This document shows, piece by piece, positions 30,022 to 37,327 of a stretch of 37,327 bases of DNA; position 1 is the stretch's first letter; every line of letters begins with the position of its first letter. The notes beneath the pieces were generated by a model that searched no databases, had not been told where the DNA came from, and saw only the letters and a list, made by a program, of their open reading frames with translations. A program made the translations under genes and the position numbers. Source of the DNA: Burkholderiales bacterium (GTDB lineage Bacteria > Pseudomonadota > Gammaproteobacteria > Burkholderiales > Burkholderiaceae_C); NCBI GenBank assembly GCA_028872015.1, contig JAGWLO010000036.1, positions 1 to 37,327 on the forward strand, given 5' to 3'.

Positions 30022-31326
30022 ATGACATCAGCGCCCGTGCCGACCGTGCTGCTCGTCGATGACGAGCCGGGCATCCTGTCGTCGCTGCGGCGACTCTTGA
30101 GACCCTACGGTTACCGCGTGCTGACGGCGAGCAGCGCCGCCGAAGGCCTGCAAACGCTGGAACACGAGCTGGTGGATCTCGTCATTTCCGACATGCGCAT
30201 GCCCGAGATGGACGGCGCCAAGTTCCTCGAGCTCGCGCGTTCGCGCTGGCCCGACGTGATGCGGGTGCTGCTCACCGGCTACGCCGACATCGGCGCCACG
30301 GTGGCCGCCATCAACCGCGGCGAGATCTACCGCTACATCGCCAAGCCCTGGGACGACGCCGACCTCGTGCTGACCATCGCCAAGGCCCTCGAGCAATCGA
30401 GCCTGGAGCGCGAGAACCGGCGCCTGGCCGCGCTGACGAAGCAACAGAACCAGGCGTTGATCGAGCTCAATGCGAGCCTCGAAGACCAGGTCGCTCGGCG
30501 CACCGCCGAGCTGGCGCAGATCAATGCCTTCCTGGACCTGGCCAACGAAGAGCTCAGGCGCAACTTCATGGTCTCGATCAAGATGTTCGCCAACATGATC
30601 GAAATGCGCGAGGGCGCCATGGGCGGGCACTCGCGCCGGGTGGCCGATCTGGCTCGCCGGCTGGCCGCCACGCTGCGCCTGGACGCGAAGACCCAGCAGG
30701 ACGTCTTTCTCGCCGGACTGCTGCACGACATCGGCAAGATTGGTTTCCCCGATGCGCTGCTGGCGCAGCCGGTGTCTCGCATGTCGGCCGAAGAGCTGGT
30801 GCGCTACCGCAAGCACCCGCTGGCCGGCGAGGCGGCGCTGATGCCCCTTTCGGAGCTGCAGCATGCCGCCAGCATCGTGCGCTCGCACCATGAGCGCTTC
30901 GATGGCACGGGGTACCCCGACGGACTGGCGGGTGAGGCGATCCCCATCGGCGCCCGCGTGCTGGCCGTGGTCAACGACTACGACGCGCTGCAGATCGGCA
31001 CAGTGGCCGAGAAGCGCCTGGGTGTCGACGAGGCCCGGCACGCGCTTACATCGGGACGCGACCGGCGCTACGACCCGCAGGTGCTCGATGCCTTCGTCGA
31101 GATGCTGGTCAGTGCCACGACGGATGCCGTGCGCGAGCTGATGGTGCCCGCCGCCGATCTCAAGGCCGGGATGGTGCTGTCGCGAGATCTTTTCGGGCAC
31201 GACGGCACGCTGCTGCTGGCCGCCGACTACGTGCTCGACGGCCGGCTGGTCGGCCAGATCCAGCAGTTCGCCCAGCGCGAAGGCGTCCTCCTGCAGCTGC
31301 ACATTCGTGCCGACAGGCGCCTTTGA
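30022..31326 (+). CDS. Response regulator with HD-GYP cyclic-di-GMP phosphodiesterase output
   Basis: A 434-residue cytoplasmic regulator. The receiver has VDDEPG and phospho-acceptor D57 in VISDMRMPEMDG. A coiled coil follows (about residues 130-175), then an HD-GYP domain with HD at 235-236 (LLHDIGKIGFPD) and the signature HHERFDGTGYPDG (GYP at 297-299). This is the RpfG-type arrangement that hydrolyses cyclic-di-GMP. All metal-site motifs look intact. GGGG lies 5-6 bases before the ATG. It is the first gene of a run of five with gaps of 12 bases or overlaps of 4. Its kinase is probably one of the two downstream. Confidence 0.94.
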   Translation: MTSAPVPTVLLVDDEPGILSSLRRLLRPYGYRVLTASSAAEGLQTLEHELVDLVISDMRMPEMDGAKFLELARSRWPDVMRVLLTGYADIGATVAAINRGEIYRYIAKPWDDADLVLTIAKALEQSSLERENRRLAALTKQQNQALIELNASLEDQVARRTAELAQINAFLDLANEELRRNFMVSIKMFANMIEMREGAMGGHSRRVADLARRLAATLRLDAKTQQDVFLAGLLHDIGKIGFPDALLAQPVSRMSAEELVRYRKHPLAGEAALMPLSELQHAASIVRSHHERFDGTGYPDGLAGEAIPIGARVLAVVNDYDALQIGTVAEKRLGVDEARHALTSGRDRRYDPQVLDAFVEMLVSATTDAVRELMVPAADLKAGMVLSRDLFGHDGTLLLAADYVLDGRLVGQIQQFAQREGVLLQLHIRADRRL

Positions 31327-31338
31327 AGTGGAACCGAC

Positions 31339-31931
31339 ATGAGCCGCGTCCTGCTGGTCGACGACGAGCCCGGGGTCCTGAAGGCCCTGAAGCGGGTGCT
31401 GACCCGGGTACCCTGCCGCCACGACGGCATCACCTATCGGCTGCAGGTCGATCAGGCCGAGCTGCCGGAGCAGGCGCTCGAGCTCATCAACGGCCATGCC
31501 TACGACCTGATCCTGTCGGATTTCAGGATGCCGGGCATGGACGGGGTGCAGTTGCTCAAGCGGGCGCGCGCGATCCAGCCTGGGGCGGCGCGCATGATCC
31601 TGTCGGGCTACGCCGACCTCAATGGCGTCATGGCGGCCATCAACGAGGCGCAGATCGTGCGCTTTCTGTGCAAGCCCTGGAGCGACTACGAACTGGTGGC
31701 GGCCATCGCCCAGGCGCTGGCTTACCGCGCGCTGCTGCTCGAGAACCAGCGCATGGCCGATCTGCTGCGGCTGCAGGAACGGCAGCTCACGCCGCAGGAC
31801 TACGAACGCCGCAGGCTCGAAGAAGCCGAGCCCGGCATCACCTCGGTACGCTGGGCTGACGATGGCTCGCTGCTGCTGGACGATGACTTGGCGAGCCAGA
31901 TCGACGACGGTACGCGCAGACCGTTGACGTT

Positions 31932-31935
<4 letters not shown>
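31339..31935 (+). CDS. Single-domain-type response regulator
   Basis: A 198-residue protein with a receiver domain: LLVDDEPGVLKALKRVL, phospho-acceptor D61 in LILSDFRMPGMDG, SGYAD and the conserved Lys in FLCKPW. The C-terminal 60 residues form a helix and a short acidic tail without a recognised output domain. Its sequence is close to the receiver of the preceding gene (both have GYAD followed by AAIN), suggesting duplication. It starts 12 bases after the HD-GYP gene and its stop overlaps the GTG of the kinase by 4 bases. It probably works as a phosphate shuttle or competitor; this is inference. Confidence 0.9.
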
Positions 31936-33148
<1,213 letters not shown>

Positions 33149-33152
<4 letters not shown>

Positions 33153-33867
33153 GCAAGCCCGACCCAGCCCTGATCGCCGACGGCGGCACCATCGCGGCGG
33201 CCGCCGCGGCCACGGCGGGCGCGCCGGCGCGGTGCCGCCTGCGCTTTGGTGATGACGAGTCGACAGGGGCTGGGGCGACGAGCCGGCCCCCCTGGCAGCG
33301 GCACGACCGCCACGCGGTGCTCGCGCCTGCAGCACGAGGCCGACGCGGACAAGCACTGCGTCACGATCGAAGACCAGGTCGGGTCCGGCCTCCACAGGCC
33401 AGGCCAGGCGCTGATCCACGCAAAGGTCGGCCTGACCTTCCGGTTCGAGCCGCGCTCGATCCTGCGCCGCTGTCCGCTCGTGGTGACGTTGGGCGAGATC
33501 CTCGGTGTCGAGACCGCCGCGGTGGCGTCTCATGCCGCGCTCACCGGCCACCCGGTGTTCTCCGTGCTGCACACCCACGCGGGCGCGGCCGTCATGGCGC
33601 AACCGGCGCGGCGTGGTCTGCCCGGCCTGCCATCGCAGCGGCTACCGCGGCCGCGCCGGACGCCATGAGGCGCTGGTGCCTGACATGACGATGCGCGATC
33701 CGACTGCCTCGGGTGACGACCGGCTCGACCCCCAGCGCCTGGCCGGCGCACCGGGCCCGCGCACCCTGCACGCCGATGCTGTCGAGAAGCGCGACCCGGG
33801 CCCGAGCCTGCTCGAGGAGGGGCTGCGCGCGCGAGGGTTCGAGCGCATTGCGGAGCCGACGCCATGA
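33149..33867 (+). pseudogene. Degraded GspE/PilB-type secretion or pilus ATPase gene
   Basis: The recognisable pieces lie in different frames. An ATG at 33149 overlaps the kinase stop by 4 bases (MSKPDPALIADGG). From about 33284 a second frame shows a ruined Walker A, GPPGSGTTAT, with Lys replaced by Thr. It continues with HCVTIEDQV, LTFRFEPRSILRRCPLV and LGEILGVETAAVASHAALTG, then VFSVLHTHAG. From about 33610 a third frame gives RRGVVCPACHRSGYRGRAG, the zinc-binding CxxC region of GspE/PilB, and ends in a TGA overlapping the next start by 4 bases. The family is about 550 residues or more; here about 240 codons remain. Internal deletions and at least two frameshifts have removed function while the operon joints survive. 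Confidence 0.85.
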
Positions 33868-35294
33868 CCGCCGCCTTTATCTGGTCGGACGTTTACGCCA
33901 CCGGCTTTGCCGACGTCGACTTCCAGCACCAGCGTCTGGTCGACATGATCAACCAACTCACCTCGCAAGACAGCGTGCCGGACGCCGATGTGCTGGACGC
34001 ACTGACGGCCTACGCCACCCGGCATTTCAGCGACGAGGAAGCGCTGATGGCCCGCAGCCGCCTTGCACCCGCTGCGGTGGCCGAGCATGTGGCCCAGCAC
34101 CGGAACTTCGTGGCCGAGGTGCGTACGCTGCGTCAGCAGGACGCCGCCGCCAGCGACCTGGCGACGACGCAGCGCTTCCTCGCGAGTTGGCTGGCCTTCC
34201 ACATCTTGGGCACCGATCGCGTCATGGCGGCGCAGATCCGGCTTGTCGATGGCGGCATGGACGCCCAGGAGGCGATCGTGCAGGCGCGCCGGGCGCAGGA
34301 TGGCACGGCGGTGCAGCCGCTGCTGGACGCGCTGGCCGGCCTGTACCGTGTGGTCTCGGTGCGCAAGGAAGCGCTGGCCGCGCAGGTGGCCGAGCGCACG
34401 GCAGAGCTGCAGCACGAACGCAACGAATTGGCTTGCGTGCTCAAGCAGGTCGAACGCAGCCAGAGCCAGTTGCTGCAGTCCGAGAAGATGGCAGCCGTCG
34501 GTCTGCTGGCTGCCGGCGTGGCGCATGAGATCAACAACCCGGTGGGATTCGTCTGCTCCAACATCGGCACCCTGGCCACCTACGTGCAGCGCCTGTTCGA
34601 AGTGATCGACGCCCACACTGCGCTTCAGGCCGAGCGCGGCAGTGCCGCCGCGCAAGCGCGGCTGGACCACGCGCTGGCCACGGCCGATCTCGACTACCTG
34701 CGCGAGGATGTGGCGTCCCTCATCAAGGAATCGCAGGATGGCCTCAACCGTGTCAAGCGCATCGTCGGCGACCTCAAGGACTTCTCGCACGTCGACGAGG
34801 CACAGTGGCAGCTGGCGGACCTCAACGCCGGGCTCGAAAGCACGCTCAACATGGTCTGGAGCGAGCTCAAGTACAAGGTGAAAGTCATCCGCGACCTGGG
34901 CGAATTGCCACCAGTGCCCTGCATCGCGGCGCAGATCAACCAGGTGTTCCTGAACCTGCTGGTCAATGCAGGTCAGGCCATCGCAAGCCAAGGCACGATC
35001 ACCTTGACCACGCGCGTCGATGGGAACCAGGCGGTCGTCGAGATCGCCGACACCGGCCACGGCATCCCGCGCGAGGCGCTGAGCCGCATCTTTGAGCCCT
35101 TCTACACCACCAAGCCCGTCGGCAAGGGCACTGGCCTGGGACTGTCCATCGTGTGGGACATCGTGACCAAGCACGGTGGCCAGATCGCGGTGCGCAGCGA
35201 GCCCGGCGAGGGCACCTGCTTCCGGGTGTCGCTGCCGCTCATGGCTGCCGAGGCGACGGCAGGATCGACGCCACCGGACGCACGGTCCCCCTGA
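33864..35294 (+). CDS. Bacteriohemerythrin-histidine kinase fusion, probable oxygen sensor
   Basis: A 476-residue soluble kinase. Residues 1-125 form a hemerythrin domain with all seven diiron ligands: H22, H54, E58, H75, H79, H113 and D118. These follow the spacing of single-domain bacteriohemerythrins (H-x3-E, H-x3-H, H-x4-D). A coiled coil (about 165-205) leads to HisKA with H221 in AAGVAHEINNPVGF. The HATPase domain has NQVFLNLLVNAGQAI, IADTGHGIP, FEPFYTTKPVGKGTGLGLSI. Diiron hemerythrin binds oxygen reversibly, so autophosphorylation is probably tuned by oxygen or redox state. CGGAG lies 9 bases before the ATG. It is the last gene of the operon, downstream of a region holding an FNR site. 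Confidence 0.95.
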   Translation: MTAAFIWSDVYATGFADVDFQHQRLVDMINQLTSQDSVPDADVLDALTAYATRHFSDEEALMARSRLAPAAVAEHVAQHRNFVAEVRTLRQQDAAASDLATTQRFLASWLAFHILGTDRVMAAQIRLVDGGMDAQEAIVQARRAQDGTAVQPLLDALAGLYRVVSVRKEALAAQVAERTAELQHERNELACVLKQVERSQSQLLQSEKMAAVGLLAAGVAHEINNPVGFVCSNIGTLATYVQRLFEVIDAHTALQAERGSAAAQARLDHALATADLDYLREDVASLIKESQDGLNRVKRIVGDLKDFSHVDEAQWQLADLNAGLESTLNMVWSELKYKVKVIRDLGELPPVPCIAAQINQVFLNLLVNAGQAIASQGTITLTTRVDGNQAVVEIADTGHGIPREALSRIFEPFYTTKPVGKGTGLGLSIVWDIVTKHGGQIAVRSEPGEGTCFRVSLPLMAAEATAGSTPPDARSP

Positions 35295-35448
35295 CCCGAG
35301 GCCCGCGCCAAGGCGGGACTCGTCTTGAAGCGGGCCGGGAAGGCCTGGACCACGCTACATCTGGTCGATCATCACTTTCCAATCGGCCGGAGAGCCGCAT
35401 GAATGCTTGATATCGATTGACCCGTTCAAGCTGCGTGGCCCTGTTCAT
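35239..35448 (-). CDS. Possible truncated ORF downstream of the TOTE-type gene
   Basis: ATG at 35448 overlaps the stop of the primase-helicase as ATGA. The frame reads MNRATQLERVNRYQAFMRLS then GRLESDD before becoming arginine/proline-rich sequence that overlaps the 3' end of the hemerythrin kinase on the other strand. The first 25-30 residues look protein-like and the rest does not. I read it as the start of a second gene of the mobile unit cut off at a junction near 35350. No family is recognised. Confidence 0.3.
   Translation of the reverse strand: MNRATQLERVNRYQAFMRLSGRLESDDRPDVAWSRPSRPASRRVPPWRGPRVRGTVRPVASILPSPRQP
35297..35326 (+). terminator. Probable terminator of the signalling operon
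   Basis: CGAG and CTCG enclose CCCGC and GCGGG with one mismatch, giving a hairpin of about 10 bp with a 6-base loop, followed by TCTT. It begins two bases after the kinase stop codon. Confidence 0.5.
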
Positions 35449-37327
35449 GGCCCCAAACCGTTGGCCACGCCCCTAGGCGCCTCTCGTCCGGCAAAGAGTT
35501 GCTCAGATGGTACGAGACCGGGCACTTCAACGTCCTCCATCGAGGCCTGTCCATCGCTCGCCTCAGGGCCCACTCGATAGCCCATCGCGCGATAGCCGCG
35601 CTGGCGCTTCTCCCACATCCGCAGCAGCGCCGGGTGGCCGGTGTCGACGAAGTCGATGATCCGCACGTCGGCTTTGCTGGCGTGTTCCCGGTGCAGGCGT
35701 CCAGCGTACTGCTGCAAGGTGCCCTTCCAGGAAACCGGCATGGCCAGCACCAAGGTGTCCAACGGCGGGTGGTCGAACCCTTCACCGATCAGTTTTCCGG
35801 TGGCCAGCAGGATGCGCGGTGCCTCGGGTGGCAGCGTGTCCAACTCCGTGATCAGGGCCGCGCGCTGCTTCTTCGACATCCGCCCGTGCAACACGAACGG
35901 CGCCGCTGCCTGTGCGATCAGGGCCTGGCGGATGGCCTCGAGGTGTTCGGTGCGCTCGGTCAGTACCAGCACTTTGCGGCCCTGCTCGAACGCCGCTGCT
36001 GCTTCCGCGGCGATGGCTTCGGTGCGGGCCAGGTCGTTGGCAAGGTGCCGGAAGACGTCTTGAATGCCCGCAGTGGTCGGCAGGTCGATGCGGGCAAACC
36101 GTGATCGCGGCACAACCTCCAGGTCGTGCGGCGCACCGACCGGCCTGGCTGCGGTGTGGCGGATCGGCCCGCACTGCATGAAGATGATGGGCTGCTGGCC
36201 GTCGCGGCGGATCGGCGTGGCGGTCAAGCCCAGAACGAACCTGGCCTTGGTCCGCTTGAGGATGGCGTCGAACGATGCGGCACCGACGTGGTGGCATTCG
36301 TCCACCACGATCTGACCGTAGCTCTCGACCAGCGCATTGACCTCGCCCTGCCGTGACAGCGACTGCATCACGGCGATGTCGATCATGCCGGTCGGCTTGG
36401 CCTTGCCGCCGCCGATGGTGCCGACCACGCCTTTGCCAACGCCAAGGAAGGCCTGCAGGCGTTCCTGCCATTGCTTCAACAACTCTGTGCGGTGGACCAG
36501 CACCAAGGTGTTCACGCCGCGTCGGGCGATGATGGCCGCGGCTGTCACCGTCTTGCCGAACGCGGTCGGCGCGCACAGCACACCGGCATCGTGTTTCAGC
36601 ATGGCTGCCACGGCCTGCTGCTGGTCGGGCCGCAGAGTGCCGACGAAATCGGCTTGGATGGGCTCGCCGGTGAACCTTTCGTCCTGCAGGTCGCATCGGA
36701 TGCCGTTGTCTTTCAGCAAGGCAAGTGCTGCGTCCAAGCAACCGCGCGGCAACGCGATGTGCTGCGGGTAGTTCTCGGCGTTGCCGATGACGCGGGGCTT
36801 GTCCCACACCGACATGCGCATGGCCTGGGCCTTGTAGAACTCGGGGTTCTGGAAGGCCGCCAGGCGGATCAGCCGATTGGCCAGCGCCTGGGGCAGCACG
36901 CTCTTCTCGAAGTAGATCAGGTTGGCGAGCGTCACGGTCAAAGCCTGGGGCATGGTGCCCGCCAGCTTGGTGGACGTACTGAACTGGCGCTTCCAAGGCG
37001 TGGCCAGATCCTCGTCGTCGATGAACGTCACGTCCAGCGGGTGAACGCCGCCGGTGGCGCGCATGATGGTCGGCTCGATGTCATGCGGCGCCATGGGCTG
37101 GATCGCGGCGAGATAGACCCACTGGTCGCCGTGCGGCCGCAGCGCGGCGTCCACAAACACGCTGCAACCGCTCTCGCGTGGATGCTTCTGCAGCGGCAGC
37201 GCGATCAAGTTGCCGAACCCTCCTTTGGGCATCGTGTCCTGGTTGGGAAACAAGCGGTCGTAGGACGCCAGCTTGAGCTGCCGGGTGCGCGCGCAGGTGT
37301 GGCTGATGATGGAGGTGCCCAGGCGCC
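35445..37327 (-). CDS. TOTE-type primase-helicase (DEAD/DEAH superfamily II), 5' end outside window
   Basis: A large gene entering from the right edge; 626 codons are visible. The first part (RLGTSIISHTCARTRQLK, then YDRLFPNQDTMPKGGFGN) is the C-terminal end of the archaeo-eukaryotic primase domain of TOTE conflict-system proteins. A superfamily II helicase follows with Walker A CAPTAFGKT, DEAH-box variant VVDECHHVG, LGLTATPIRRDG, an HGRMSKKQR segment and motif VI QYAGRLHREH. All motifs are intact, so the gene may be functional. A TTG at 37253 is not the real start, because the frame and the homology continue to 37327. TOTE proteins are thought to act in conflicts between mobile elements and viruses. 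By eye it is less GC-rich than its neighbours. Confidence 0.9.
   Translation of the reverse strand, partial: RLGTSIISHTCARTRQLKLASYDRLFPNQDTMPKGGFGNLIALPLQKHPRESGCSVFVDAALRPHGDQWVYLAAIQPMAPHDIEPTIMRATGGVHPLDVTFIDDEDLATPWKRQFSTSTKLAGTMPQALTVTLANLIYFEKSVLPQALANRLIRLAAFQNPEFYKAQAMRMSVWDKPRVIGNAENYPQHIALPRGCLDAALALLKDNGIRCDLQDERFTGEPIQADFVGTLRPDQQQAVAAMLKHDAGVLCAPTAFGKTVTAAAIIARRGVNTLVLVHRTELLKQWQERLQAFLGVGKGVVGTIGGGKAKPTGMIDIAVMQSLSRQGEVNALVESYGQIVVDECHHVGAASFDAILKRTKARFVLGLTATPIRRDGQQPIIFMQCGPIRHTAARPVGAPHDLEVVPRSRFARIDLPTTAGIQDVFRHLANDLARTEAIAAEAAAAFEQGRKVLVLTERTEHLEAIRQALIAQAAAPFVLHGRMSKKQRAALITELDTLPPEAPRILLATGKLIGEGFDHPPLDTLVLAMPVSWKGTLQQYAGRLHREHASKADVRIIDFVDTGHPALLRMWEKRQRGYRAMGYRVGPEASDGQASMEDVEVPGLVPSEQLFAGREAPRGVANGLGP

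Noticed and set aside
33246..33668. 140-residue open frame as an independent gene
   Set aside because: Its content is the middle of a GspE/PilB-like ATPase with a ruined Walker A and is continued in another frame, so it is part of a pseudogene.

Overview
The window is high-GC chromosomal DNA that looks like a betaproteobacterium of the order Burkholderiales. The main support is gene order: cysS, a DNA glycosylase gene, accA, tilS, lysC and tRNA-Ser on one strand, facing away from a TPR gene, ppiA, ppiB and lpxH. This arrangement is familiar from Comamonadaceae-like and Rubrivivax/Leptothrix-like genomes. I cannot name the species from sequence alone.

Layout. (1) Positions 1-2579 are the integrase end of an integrative element sitting at the 3' end of a tRNA-Ser(GCT) gene. 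A tyrosine recombinase leads an operon of three small unknown genes that runs off the left edge. (2) Positions 2579-15028 are housekeeping genes: tRNA-Ser, lysC, tilS, accA, an AlkA-type glycosylase, cysS, then TPR-ppiA-ppiB-lpxH-mtfA, clpA-clpS and a cold-shock gene. Most neighbours overlap by 1-4 bases or lie within about 30 bases, as expected of operons. (3) Positions 15158-20339 are a LysR-type regulator divergent from dabB-dabA, a two-gene energy-coupled inorganic carbon accumulation system. All four expected DabA active-site residues are visible. (4) Positions 20340-23566 hold a glycine-zipper envelope protein and a chromate transporter, with a probable remnant of ChrB fused in frame-overlap to its front.

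(5) Positions 23567-28860 are a decayed zone. It has a fragment of an IS630-type transposase, an intact CHASE-PAS-PAS-GAF hybrid histidine kinase, and a ruined second hybrid kinase reduced to part of its ATPase domain, a nonsense codon, two receiver domains and a partial Hpt domain. (6) After a hemolysin III/PAQR-family membrane protein comes a non-coding stretch with a perfect FNR-type site. It precedes a tightly coupled signalling operon (30022-35294): an HD-GYP response regulator, a second response regulator, a soluble histidine kinase, a broken GspE/PilB-like ATPase gene, and a histidine kinase with an N-terminal bacteriohemerythrin domain. The set reads as an oxygen-responsive two-component system with a cyclic-di-GMP output, and its ATPase member has been lost. 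(7) Positions 35445-37327 are the 3' part of a TOTE-type primase-helicase gene, a mobile conflict-system gene entering from the right. It ends abruptly beside the signalling operon.

The most interesting parts are the hemerythrin/HD-GYP/FNR signalling operon with its selectively destroyed ATPase gene, the dabAB operon with its dedicated regulator, and the TOTE-type gene at the right edge. The coding calls rest on reading protein motifs. No database searches were possible.
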